Part shown: positions 34,391-46,041 of the stretch, in pieces
How positions within the stretch are numbered: position 1 is the stretch's first letter
Layout of the letters: each line of letters begins with the position of its first letter
NCBI GenBank assembly: GCA_047495785.1
Contig: JBLDXI010000004.1
Span: 372,001 to 436,000, forward strand
Direction of reading: 5' to 3'
DNA: 64,000 nt
Source of the DNA: Lepidodermella squamata
Lineage: Eukaryota; Gastrotricha
Made by a program: the position numbers and the translations under genes
The notes under the pieces: generated by a model
Database searches by the model: none
What the model was told of the DNA's origin: nothing
What the model saw: only the letters and a program-made list of their open reading frames with translations

Positions 34391-35096
34391 ATGGAGAGAC
34401 AATCAATTGCAGAACTATGGCAAGGCGACTACAACTTCTACCTGCAAGGCGTGGTGCAGGGAGCCCCGCAGAAGATCGCCGACGGTTCGCAAATGGCTGT
34501 CGTACTTAACGACCAAACCGGAACTATCCGTGTCGTTATCAAAGGCACAGGACTGCCCCCGCTCTTCAACGGCTGCTCGATTCGAGTTCAGGAACCGACC
34601 ATTTCGGTAACTCAACTGTTTTATGTTAAACAATCAGTTTCATCTTTCCTTGCATCTCTTCGTACAGGCAGCATCTCGCTACAGCGAGACAGGCCATAAA
34701 TATGAGTTGTGGGCTGACGTCACCGACATTGAACACAGCCCGGAATGCACGGCTGCCCATGTTGACGAGTACGCTCTTGTTGACGACGTGGCTCACGTCA
34801 ACCAACACGAAAAAGTTGCCGTCAAAGGGCTCATCACTCACGTCTTCCCCAAGAAGCCGAGCGATAACCGTATCCGTTTCGATATCGCCGGCCGAAACCG
34901 CGTCATCCTGGTTGTGGCCTTCGGCGAACGAAGCATGCCGACCGAGGGCACCGTCGTTCAATTCAAAGGCGTGATGGGCATCTTCGCTCAGGACCGCCAG
35001 ATCAATGTTAGCGAACGTAATGCCATCAACGTGATCAATGAACCAGCTGACCAGTATCGCCCCCACGGCAACGCTAAACGCGCACCGATTATCTGA
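34391..35096 (+). CDS. Two-exon protein with two predicted OB folds (214 aa), ssDNA-binding RPA-like
   Basis: The model is join(34391..34606,34668..35096), in phase, with ATG in CACCATGG context. Residues about 10-75 (FYLQGVVQGAPQ..., VVLNDQTGTIRVVIKG) and about 115-200 (EKVAVKGLITHVF..., RILVV-like strands, VQFKGVMGIF) have the alternating strands and glycines of OB folds as in RPA or RPA-like single-strand binding proteins. The assignment rests on pattern, not a domain search. Helitrons in several lineages carry RPA-like genes, and this one lies 1.4 kb downstream of the USP gene with only a MITE between. However, its GC-rich codon use and intron differ from the AT-rich Helitron ORFs, so a host or other transposon origin is possible. 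A polyadenylation-like AATAAA is near 35297. Confidence 0.6.
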
Positions 35097-35955
35097 TCTG
35101 CATCACGGCGGGCCGCATCTAATCTGAAATGCAACACAGTTTGCGACATTTCACTGATTTGACTGAATCCACTCACCTGTTGACTGTTTTCCTTCTCTGA
35201 TCATCATCTGAGTTTACTTCTCATCATTTGATTTTCATTACATCCGATCCTCTGACAAATGACTGCACACTACTGCTGCCCGTTTCATAAAACCTAATAA
35301 ATACATTTAATCGCAACATTTGTCTTGTTGACATCACACAGTAAGAAGAACAATGATGAAAAGGATGATAATGATGATAAAACTGGTCAAGATCTAAAAG
35401 GTTAGGCCCTAACGGCTCCTTACGGAGTAAGGCCTTTTTAATTATCATCAATCTAAACCATTTCTACATTTCTAGATACATTTCTAGATTTATTTCAATC
35501 AGTGACAGTTGTACTCAAGGCTCAAGGACAGAACAAGAGGTGTCTTACGTCGAACGAAACTACGGACGCAAAACGCAACGCGAATACACGTTTTAACTGA
35601 AAGTTTTCAAATCGGTATAAAACGGTCGAAGGAGAAAACATATATTTTTAACAAGAAAAGGCGCGAAAACTTTTGATTTATCTACAAGTATTATTTTAAT
35701 TTTACTAAAAATACTCTTTATTATTTATTAATATACTATCATTTGATCTATTTCATAACCAGATTAGCCGCATGCAAAAATAAATTTTCTGTTTCCCGGT
35801 TACGCAGGAGTCAGCCTTTGTTTCGTTGACGCATCTTTTCTACTTTCTTTTCTATATAAAACATACAACTCCCTTTTCCGCAAGACAACGCAAGACAATG
35901 GGACCTGCCCATTACGCCACGCTGCAAGCGCAGCGCAGCGGCGTAAGAAAATATA
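35097..35955. other. Spacer with a hairpin and a possible Helitron 3' end
   Basis: No gene seen. At 35404-35435 AGGCC..CTCC-TTAC-GGAG..GGCCT can fold into a hairpin, and CTAA follows at about 35453-35456. Helitrons end in a short hairpin then CTRR, so this is a candidate right end, but hairpin strength and distance are only roughly right. Confidence 0.3.
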
Positions 35956-38900
35956 CAGGGTGTTTCAGATATGGCGCACAATAAAAACCTGCGGCAAATG
36001 CGCGCGCCGGGAAAAGCGCGCGCATTGTTTTGTTTACACCCCCAACACACTATACATAGCACCACGGCACACTAAACATGAATGTACTGCAGACACATAT
36101 CAGTACTACCGCATAGCTTTTTCACGTTATTCTTCGACCCTTAACAAATTTAACGTGGTTTTCATGAAAAAATTTCTGATTTTCGTGGATGATGATGGTT
36201 TTTTCTGGGACCATCGTTTGCCATGGCCCATGGATTAACTGATTGCCAAAGAATCAATTGATTAGATTGGCTGGTTTTTGAAAAAGCGAGTTTTTAAAGG
36301 GACGATTAGACTTCACTATTTGTCATTAGCGTATTCGTCGTTGAGCAGCTGAATAATTGGTATTACATCTCTAGATGGAAGATCAGAATTGTTGTCTATG
36401 GTTGAAACAATGAGAAAAACTGAAGGCACCAGATAACGGCAAAACGAGATGAGTTCAAACGATGGCTTGTACCACAGCTCATAAAATAAATCTGATTTCA
36501 AGCATTTTTAGACTATCCCCAGCTGATAATTCAGCTATAAATTAAATACAGTTTAACCTCGATTCGCTCGCACATATTGGGGTTACCTTCTCACTTGCGC
36601 ATTTTTTTGGTATTTTACTGTGATTTAACATTGTTTTGACGAATCATTATACCATTTTTATCCAAATTATTAAAAAATGTTATAGACGAGTTTTTGTAAT
36701 TTTGGCGCCGAAGCTACGAGGCTTCCCTGCGCTTACAAGATTCGGGAAACATTTCTAACAAAACCGTGCCATTTTTCTCTACACATACCCTACTTAACTT
36801 AACTTATAACCTACCACGCGGCATTGCATTCTTACGAACATTATGATACCCACCGTATTTGCCGTGTTTGCCGTATTTGGCTCAGCCTGCAATGGCGCTC
36901 ATGGGTTGGAAACTTCAATCCTATTGAATGCCGTAAAATAGTGGCCTTTCCCACATTACTTGTGGTCGCTGATGCAGCACGAGCCAACGCCTAAATGTCC
37001 ATGAAATTTTTGTTACACCAAAACTGATTAATTCAGATAGAAATTGTATAGATTTAAGATAAAGCCCTGAGAATTGCTGAAAATTGTTCAAGTGACACAA
37101 ATTCAATGCGTAAGTGACAAATGCGCAAGTGAGTAAGGTTGCTCAAAAATCGTCGGAAATCAGCTGGGCAGCAGAGTGATTTCGACGACCACTTTCGTCT
37201 TAACGGTGATAGATAGAGATAGCGGGCGATAATAGTGACAGCGGGTTTCAAAATCGTGTTTCAAAAGGGCATTTGAAAACTGCTGTCAAATATATACGTT
37301 TTCCTCCGAAGATAAAAAATTCGGCAGTGAAAGGGTTTATACGGGCTGTAAAAAGCGGCACGCGATCTGAACGAGAGAGCGATTAGCGATTAGCGCTCAA
37401 CTGCCTTATTTTCATTAATTTTGAGCTCTGAGGGTCAATTTTTCTCTCAAACCGGGTGACATTCGGTCACTCAACGGCTTGTAACCACTGTGTGGATTTT
37501 TGACATCTTGGTATCCTTGGACAGTCCTGGAAACGCTTTCACAGATGGGAACTAAGCAAACGGTTCTTTCCACGGTGAATGTCACGTAGAGAAGTCACAA
37601 AAGTATTATAAAACGATTTTCTTCAGTAATTTTTCGCCCAGGACAGTTGACATTCGATCCAGTCTGCTCCTAACCGCTGGGCGAAATGAGTAACTCCTGG
37701 TATCGTTAGCGCAACCACCGTTATGCGTGTACGAAATGTGATGCGTACATGCTATGCAGATATATACGATATACGTTTTATATGGCAAGCAAGCGTATAT
37801 ATGCGCCATACGCACACCACACACGAGTATAATGTAACGCTACTGCAGCCAGAAATGGGAATATCGCTAAGAAATAAGACTTCCTTTTGCAAAATATCTA
37901 GGAAATTGCCGTTTAACCGATGAAAGAAATCTCAAAGCGGAATGTTTGTCAATGCGGATATTAATAAATTTTGAATTTTCAAAACAAATAACAAATATTA
38001 TGAAGATAATTCAAACTAGTGGGTTGTATCCAGCTGGTTCGACATCAAAAATTTGAATTCATTTGTATGCACTCTAAAACAGCAATCCCATGGATAGACT
38101 TTCGGCGCTTTCAACCAGCCTAGTAGATTGGGTTTTAGGCTATCTAACGAGGCGAAGCAATAAAAACTCCATCCACGGGTTTTTAAGAAAGAGAACCGTA
38201 AAGTTGACCTAATTTCAGCCAAAAACAGCCATATTGCGACATTTGACTTTCGCCCCTTTGTGATTTCCGTGGTTAGACTTTCGGCGCTTCGGACCAGCCT
38301 TATAGAGCACATCTTGGGCTAACTAACGATATCAAGAAATCAAAAATTTATCGACGAGTTTTTGAGAAGAAACGTCGCCAAGTTGACCCCGCAATGTGGC
38401 CTCTCTTTCGCCCGTTTTGCGACATTTGACTTGCGTCCCCTCGCGATACCCGTGGATAGACTTTCGGCGCTTACAACCAGCCTTGTAGAGTAGCTATCAG
38501 GCTATCTAACGATGCCCATAAATCAAAATTCCATCCACGGGTTTTCAAGAGAGAGGGTCGCCAAGTTGACCCGATTTCATCCAAAAAACGGCCACTCTAC
38601 GACGTTTTTTGTAACATTTGACTTTGGCTCCTTACGAATCCCATAGATAGACTTTCGGCGCGACCAACCAGAATAGTAGAGCACAGATTGGGCTATCTAA
38701 CGATATCAAGAAATCAAAAATCTATCCACGAGATTTCCAGAGGGAGGGTCGCAAAGATGACCCGTTGGAAGCCGAAGACTGCCTCTCAACGACGTTTTCT
38801 GCGTCATTTGACATGCATTTCGTTGCGAATCTCGTGGATAGACTTTCGGCGCGACTTACCAGCCTTGTAGAGCACATCTTGGGCTTTCTAACGATATCAA

Positions 38901-39872
38901 GTAATCAAAAATCCATCCACGGGATTTCTAGAGGGAGGGTCGCAAAGTTGACCCGTTTTCACCAAAACGGCCTCCTTACGACCCTTTTTGTGAAATTTGA
39001 ATTGCTTCCCCTTGCGATTCCCGTGGTTAGACTTTCGGCGCTTCCGACCAGCCGTGTAGAGCAGGCCTTGGGCTGTTTAGTGATATGAAAAAATGCAATT
39101 GTCATCCACTGTTTTTCGGAGATGCAGGCGCTTCAAGGCTGAAAAACGCCAATTTTTCACTTTTTCTTAGGTTTTCGGAAGATTTTGAAAATTCCAGCCA
39201 CGAATTTATATTTGTTTATCCTTCATTATTTTGTCCTAGATTTCTTGGCAATAATTTTGGGGAAATTTCTCATAGTTATCCACGAAATCAGACTGCTACG
39301 TCAAGTCCGCGTAATGAACTGCAAACCTTGATTTTCTGTCCTTACTCGATGTAGAACAATCGCCAATGGTTCAAACTACGTCATTTTTTCTCAAATTGTC
39401 CAGTCGGGGCCTTGTATTCATGCAACGTGAAAGAAAATTTGATGCAAAGGCAGGAGACTAATCAATCAACGATTTATCGACAAATTCAACATCAAGTCAA
39501 ATCAGAATTTTCTCAGAAATCATCAGTTTCTGAAATATCCAGCCACAGAAATTGAGAAATTGTTTCGAGACCTGCAGCGTCAGAGCCCAATCAGTCAGCA
39601 TTTTTCAGAAAAACATGACATCATCCTCGAAATAAAAAAGATACTTAATGAAACTTAGCTCAAATTTATCGAGGCTCGAAGGTTTTTGCCAGAAAATACC
39701 TACGGCAGTGCTAGTATGTGTGCTGTACATTCATATGTATGCATATTGTATAGGCTAGTATAGTCTTGTACACGCGCATCTATGCGAATATAAATGTAAA
39801 CATTGCGCGGGTAAGGAAAGCGCGCGCATTTGCCGCAGGTTATTCATAGTGCGCGAGTTCTGAAACACCCTG
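35956..39872. mobile_element. 3.9-kb non-autonomous TIR element
   Basis: The ends are CAGGGTGTTTCAGATATGGC (left) and the inverse of CAGGGTGTTTCAGAACTCGC (right), followed on both sides by CCTGCGGCAAATGCGCGCGC. TATA (or TA) flanks both ends (35952-35955 and 39873-39876). There is no substantial coding frame. The interior includes six 185-bp tandem repeats. The outer CAGGGTGTT and TA target match the integrase-type transposon at 13460-17810, so mobilisation by a related enzyme is possible. Confidence 0.85.
38016..39110. repeat. Six degenerate tandem repeats of about 185 bp
   Basis: TAGACTTTCGGCGC recurs at about 38096, 38275, 38457, 38648, 38838 and 39027 (period about 180-190). Each unit also carries CCATCCACGGG-like, ACATTTGACTT-like and ACCAGCC..GTAGAGCA motifs. 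The array lies inside the 3.9-kb element. Confidence 0.88.
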
Positions 39873-39991
39873 TATAATTTGAAATAACAAATGGAGCGAA
39901 GAGTTTAAACCAAGAGGGGAGGGGGCTGGTTTTTTTTTGGCGGCGCGACTTTTCGGGTAAAGTGGGGGTAATCATCCCCCCGCTAATTCCG

Positions 39992-40030
39992 CCTTTTCCT
40001 TTTCCTTTTCCTTTTCCTTTCCTTTTCATT
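39992..40030. repeat. (CCTTTT)n microsatellite
   Basis: A short CCTTTT tract at the broken 3' side of gene F, next to a C/G run at 39976-39981. Confidence 0.8.
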
Positions 40031-40079
40031 TCGAGAACGGAAGTTTTTAGGTGTGATTTTACAGAAGTGCGGGAAATAT

Positions 40080-42646
40080 CTCAACAAATAAGCAATTCTG
40101 GTCGTACAGCGTTCAAGTTGAATTTGTCGAAATTTTCGGTAGGAGGTAGGCAGAACTCGGAATTGCCGAGAGCAGCATAGCCATTGAAATACATACCCTG
40201 CCTTACAATCCCAGAAAGACTCGTAAAAAGTGATATCGCCTTGCCATATCACCTGTTGTAAAATTGGAATAGAACGCAATGTCACATGGCGATAGAAAAA
40301 TAGAAGCCGCCTACCGTGTTAGCTGGGCAGTTCATTGATCGCGGAATGCAAACGGCATAGAAATTTGTCCTGTTTTCAACGCAGCTGATATAACTGTCCA
40401 CGTTGGCCTACAATTAGATTATTTACTTCATGACGCTCTCAGTACAATACAAAATTCTCACCTGAAGCATAGACATGCAATCAGAGATAGATTCAGAGAT
40501 CGGAGCATCGAAGCCACCTACAGGCCCGATCTAGCATTGACGCAATGCTAAAACAAAATGTTAACTTGAAGCAAGCTCACGTCGAATTTCCCTGTTCCTG
40601 TTTCGCAGGTTTCACGGCAAGTGCCACCGGTTGTCGAATCGAAGCACATGCGAATAGGCTGCCGAATCCTGATTCGTCAAAATAGATCCGTTGTAAATAA
40701 ATATACCTTACCCCATGTTCGCAGTCTGTTTTGGTACGGAAGATAATCGGGCTGAGAGTCTGGCAGGCGGTAAAATGTTGTTAATCCAGCATTTCAATAC
40801 AATTCAGTTCTCACATCAGTCCCGCTGCAGTTAGCCGGCGCTTTGTTGCAGCCTTTAAACGCAGGAACCGACCAGTCGAAGCAGCGTTGATGCGGATACT
40901 TCTCAGGTGGGGCTGCATATCGAATAGAACGATTTAAAAATCAAAATTAAAGCTTCAAAATTAAAAAAAGTTGAAATTCACCAGAAGTGCACTTGTAAAG
41001 GCTGTTGAACGTAGCCCCTGTGATAGTCCCATTAGGACACGAAGCGTTGTTAGGAACAGATACGCATGACACAGTGGCGAACGTAATTTGATCCACACAG
41101 AGCTTGTGAGGTTTCTGATAGGTTTCAAAACGTTTGAGTAAGACTGAAGTAATTTGGCTTAGTTCTTAGTTCTCACCAGCGTTTGAAGACAATCAGCATA
41201 GTTGCTCGCAAAGTCGGCTTTCGAGTTGAATGTCGATACCTGAACAAAACTATTAAAAATGATTGGATTCAGGGTTCAAATTATGTACCGCAGTCATTGG
41301 AGAAGGGCAGTTGTTGCGGCAAACCAAGCGTCCATTCGTGGAGCAAACCGCTGCCGGCTGTGAGATTTTAGAAATTGAACAAAGGCTGAAATGATGTGAA
41401 TCAAACTAACGCCGTTGATACAGTGAGCTTTGTCCATATAAGTACCGAGGCTGTAGGTCTTGAAGAAAACCGAGCTTTTACGCTCTGGAAGTCAAGTGTT
41501 TGTAGGCACCATACCTGAGTTACGTCGGGCGAATCGCAAGGCTTAGATTGGCAGCCGAGAAAAGACCGGTCACTTTGAAGGAAGCATCGGTAATGAGGCA
41601 AGAAATCAGAGTCGTTACGCTTCACTGGCTCGAAAAAAGGATGTCAATTTGAATTCACACTGGCTGAAAACTATCTCCCAAATAACTTACGATTCGCCTG
41701 TACCATGCATGAAGAAGTTGTCGACCAAGATCCAACCACACTCTGAACAATAAAAGAATGTATTTTTCCGTATTGTTAAGAAATTATTTAATGAGATTTC
41801 GTGAGATCACTCGTATCGTTTCAACTCTGAATGGCCAGGGGAAATTTCTGGTTGATAGTTGTAAAAATTCTTATTTAGTTAAAAATATAAGAAAATTATT
41901 CATAATTTTGAAGATTATCCACTAAAACAGGCTACAAAACCTCTTAAAATTAACGAAACGGGGGATAAAATCTCATTTTATTGTCTGGCCCGGCTGTGCT
42001 TACTTACCCCGCCGTTTGGGCATGGGCCATTGACAGGAATGCAAGTTTGCTGGCCATTGCTATTACAAAGCGTCGCTTGAATATTCTGTGGAAATTTCAA
42101 ACATTCATTTTGAGCTGTTTGGTGTGGAAAAAATTAACCAAAAATGTATTGATAGTTGCTCTGCATATTTTGTACTGCGCTTCAAAGTTGAGGCCCAAAA
42201 ATTCAGCCGTCTAAGATTAGAAATAATCAATTAGAGATTTAAAGAAAAATGAGCAGCGAACCAAAACTTCATCCGTTTTTGAACAGCCCAAGTTTCGAGG
42301 AATACATCGCACATTGATTGTTTTGAAATTGAAACAACTGCGGGCGGCCTTAAATTCATCAAGAAATAAATTAAAAAATTGGTTGGTATTGGAAAATGGC
42401 TCACCCCTTCAAGGCAGCTAGCTGAAGATGGCAAAGCGAGTCCGAGCTAGGATGAAATATTTTAGGAATTTCCAATGGCGAATTAATCGATTAGTTTATC
42501 CTTGCCTGAACTTCATCAAGAGGCGAACAGGCAACTTTACAGCCCGTAAAGGTGTCATCCAGCCGCGAGAAGCAACGCCGGTAGTCGGCTGAAACGGCTG
42601 AACAAGCTAAGCCAAAAATGGAAGCTACGAGCAGAATCTTTGACAT
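40080..42646 (-). pseudogene. Lectin gene F: long-class gene intact to exon 17, CTLD lost
   Basis: Exons 1-17 are complement(40197..40252,40315..40407,40462..40530,40581..40658,40712..40759,40815..40912,40982..41114,41177..41239,41289..41357,41411..41458,41515..41624,41691..41742,42008..42085,42139..42210,42262..42348,42405..42446,42506..42646). They total 1337 nt and end in phase 2, exactly as in gene C. The signal peptide is MSKILLVASIFGLACSAVSA. Only a stub of the CTLD exon remains (about 40080-40183, with FCLPPTENF), ending in a stop. Intron 17 is almost deleted. The right end of the 3.9-kb element lies 200 bp further on. Intron 1 starts GCAAGG (GC-AG). Without a CTLD it might still make a secreted module-only protein, so calling it dead is not certain. 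Confidence 0.8.
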
Positions 42647-43245
42647 TTGAAAAAAATCGAAAAATAAATAATGCGAAACGAAATAGGCTGAAATAAATGA
42701 GTTATTTTTCGAGTGAGTAAATTTTTGTGCTTGCTTTTCTCAATTTGATAACGGACGAGATCGCGTGGCTTTTGTAAAATATCGTAAACAACTCGATCGC
42801 CACGTGGTAAAACTGCTACGTTTTACAATTTTAATTCATTATTTTCTAGCGACACCCCGGCCTCGATACTCCAACCAGAGGAAGCCTGAAAAAACCAGCT
42901 GGGTGCCGAAGAAACCGAGAAAACACCTCAGCTCCCGGATCCTACTTCGCACACTGATTTTTGTAATCTTTCAAACTTGGAATTAAGACCGTTTTATCTT
43001 AAAACTTGGATTTTGCGATGTGACGGGCTTATTTTTTTGCTTGTCCAAAGTCTGTGGTAAAAAGCGCGTGCTTGTTTTCAAATGATTGAAAAGCACATGG
43101 CCTGATTTGTTTTCGCCCAATGTCGGTGTTTTCGGTATTAAAATGAGTGCAAATAACGGACGAAAACACATCGCTATTCACATTTCATTCGCTTCATTTT
43201 ACAAACGAATTAAATCAAAGGAATTCAATCGGTTTATATGATCGA
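42647..43245. promoter_or_regulatory. Divergent intergenic region between lectin genes F and G
   Basis: A head-to-head promoter region of 599 bp. CATCGCTATTCACATTTCATT then CGCTTCATTTTA (43168-43203) recurs upstream of gene H (51806-51831), and GCGCGTGCTTGT (about 43061) recurs upstream of B. A MITE remnant (about 42850-42956) lies inside, ending CTACTTCGCACACTG. Confidence 0.5.
42850..42956. repeat. Degenerate copy of the CAGNGTGCGAAGTA MITE
   Basis: CTCCAACCAGAGGAAGCCTG, then CACCTCAGCTCCCGGATCCT and ACTTCGCACACTG match the element at 45359-45491. The left end is eroded and no target duplication is clear. Confidence 0.6.
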
Positions 43246-44244
43246 ATGGCAGCCAGTCACAAAGCCCTTCTGTTATTGCTTATTCTGGCGTCCGGCGACG
43301 TTGCTTCGGGCAAGAAACAGGCGAACTGGGTTCGATGCTTCTCGCAGTTCACCAACAGATTCACCGGCTGCGTTCTAGCTACTGCTGGTTGTAGTCCACT
43401 CACCGATTATCAGGTTTACCTAATTTTCATTTTCATGCCTCCTCAGAGCCGGGAACTTTTGCTTTCCATAGCTGGGGCCCACGTTTCGAACAATCGGCGT
43501 CTGTAACACTGGGGTTGATTTTCTTTTTCTGCTGAAGCCGTATGTTCAACTCAGCTCTATTTACAGAGTGCTCGAATGTGCTACAAGTATGAAACTTTAA
43601 CCCCGATTTGCGTGCCTGGCAACATTGGCTGTAACAGCCCGGCTTCAATGGCAGTGAGTCTCTAATCCAATCAAAAATATTTATGATTTTGAATTTATTC
43701 CCCAGTCGTTGCGGTTTGACGATCAGAGGCCAGCTTTGAGCTTGAAATTCAACCTTAACGAATGCGAGAAGAAAAAAGCTGCTTTTCAAGTGAGACCTTC
43801 GCAACTTGTTTAACGATAGCGTATGCCTTGTACATTTTCCCCATGCAGAAATCAACATTTCGTCGATGCACTTCTAACGACACTATTCAAACTTGCGTGC
43901 TGGCCTCGAACACTGCCCAAACAACTGGGTTCGCTATCTTCATTTTTCTATTTTCTGAGCCAATCGGCCATGAAGGAGCAAATGTTTCGATTTGTTTCAG
44001 TGGAAATTTCAAATTTTCCGTTCCACCACAAATTGTTGTGTATACTTTCTAAAGTTTTCAAAATTTTGATTTCAACATTTGAAAAATTCAATTAAACTTT
44101 AAATATTTAAATAAATTTGAAAATAAATAATTTTCAAAATTTGGAAATTTATTGCAGAATTAAATTCAAAAAATTAACCACAAACTGAAATTATTTTTTC
44201 TCAATTCCATATACTAACGAGGACGTTCTTCTCAATCTTAAATT

Positions 44245-44450
44245 ACGGACCTCCTTCAATCAATCAAAATCACTCATTGTCATAATTTTCCAGGACTAAA
44301 TCAATCAAATCAAATCAAATCACCCATAAATCACAATAAATCCCGCAACATCTCGATTTTCATGAAGTTTGAGGCTTCGAAATGTCAAGAATGGGCAAGA
44401 ATAACGCGAATTTGTAACCTTCGTTCCTTGCTAAAGCAAATTTTCATAAA
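44245..44450. repeat. Dispersed repeat in intron 5 of gene G, second copy at 51386-51560
   Basis: Both copies run ..CCT(C/A)CAATCAATCAAAATCA.., ..CATCTCGATTT(T/C).., GAAG then ..GTCAAGAATG/GTCAATGCCAAGATG... The second is downstream of gene G. The ends are unclear. Confidence 0.5.
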
Positions 44451-45358
44451 AAAGGAGAGGTCTTTGTTGCATGGCATCAAGTTTTTTGAGTGCATCTCCA
44501 AGAGGAAATCAAAGTCAAATGAAATCAAAATGCTTCCCCGCGCGAATCAATCATTTCAAATCTAAAATAGGTTCTAAATCAGATCAAATCCAAATCACTG
44601 AACTAAACTTGCTTTCCCTGTTAGGTAACTGGATCAACGCTGTATTCCAATTTAACTGCTTGCACTAACGGCACTAGTGAGTTCTTTAAATTTTTGGGTT
44701 AATACTTGAGTGGAAGACAGTGCAACTCAACTTTAAACTCGATTTCTTTTAACCTGTCCAGTCTCAGTTCCGATCAGCGAGAAGCCGCATGTCCGCTGCT
44801 TCGATTCGACAACTGGCAAATTTAACAACTGCCGCCCTCAAAGCACTGGCTGCTTCGCCAACAACGAAACTCAGCAATACTCGAACAAAGTTTACATCAA
44901 CCTGGCTTCGTGCCTGCTTGGGGTAAGCTGTGCAACTAACAGCTGCTACTGCATCTTAATTTTACGAATTTTAGAATGCCGTCTCATGCAAGGATTCATC
45001 GAACGCATCGTCGTGCTACGCTGCGTGTCCTAAATGTCAATTTCAGGTGAGGCGCAATTCAAGGCTTGGTTATATCTTCAAGATTCCAGTATCTGTATTA
45101 CAGGCCAAGTTGTTCTCGAGCTTGCAGAGCTTTCAACTCAACCACGACAAATGCATGCAGGATATCACGCCTGTGAGTTCTCTCCGAGTTTGTTTTATTG
45201 GCACGAGTCGCGATAAGTTGAAAGGTCCAGCTTCCAGCTCCATAATTCATAGTTCATAGATAAGCATGGTTTGATCATTTTCATTTTCAAATAGCTTCAA
45301 GGTTCTCACAGTGGGAAAGTAGGATCTTTGAGATTGGGTGCCTTTGGGTATTTTCAGC

Positions 45359-45491
45359 CAGGGTGCGAAGTACATGACTCCAACCAGAGGAAGGCTGAAA
45401 AATCCACAGGGGGGTCCCTTTGGTTTCTTCGGCTGGGTCCTAGAAAGCAAGTGGAAAACACCTCAGCTCCCGGATCCTACTTCGCACGCTG
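45359..45491. mobile_element. 133-bp hAT-like MITE, CAGSGTGCGAAGTA family
   Basis: Starts CAGGGTGCGAAGTACATG and ends with the inverse of CAGCGTGCGAAGTAGGATCC. Flanks TTTTCAGC (45351-45358) and TTATCAGC (45492-45499) give an 8-bp duplication with one mismatch. It is located in the last intron of gene G. Confidence 0.8.
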
Positions 45492-45796
45492 TTATCAGCC
45501 TAGAAACTGAGCAAAAGGTCACTTGTAGATTTTTTTGGGGTTTCTTTCCTGTAACGCCTTACCTCCGTACTTCGAACACAAGCTGCAAATTCGATATTGT
45601 GTTTTTTTCCAAGCAACCTCCCGCCCGGACTAAAAAGTTTCATGTTGTAAACTCGTGTAAATGGGGTGAAAACACGTCCGTGTATTTTGCTGTAAAATCA
45701 GGTAGAAATGGTAACGACTCCTATGAATTTACATGATCATTTTATTGATTCAGCTCACACGAATTTACATTTAGACCATAATTGGCCGCCGTTCGC

Positions 45797-46041
45797 CCTG
45801 CGCTTCCACTGAATTACACGGAGTTGTGAGTCTGGTTGATTTCGCCGGAAACGCTGGAAAAACTTGTCTTGACTTGCTTCTCCCAGCTGAATCGTCAAAC
45901 TTAAGTTTCCAACGACATTTCGCCGTTGTAAACTCATGTAAGAAGATTCAGCCGAGAAAAGCAAGTCAAGACAAGTTTTTCCAGCGTTTCCGGCGAAATC
46001 AACCAGACTCACAACTCCGTGTAATTCCGTGGAAGCGCAGA
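45797..46041. repeat. 245-bp inverted repeat (hairpin)
   Basis: CTGCGCTTCCACTGAATTAC through GACTTGC (45799-45876) is repeated inverted at 45960-46041 with few differences. The loop includes GTAAACTCATGTAAG. The surrounding intron contains many degenerate copies of an ATTACACG/TTTACATG motif up to about 50530. Confidence 0.75.

Noticed and set aside
35404-35440. Hairpin followed by TTTTT resembling a bacterial rho-independent terminator
   Set aside because: The window is eukaryotic with spliced genes; the hairpin is noted only as a possible Helitron end.
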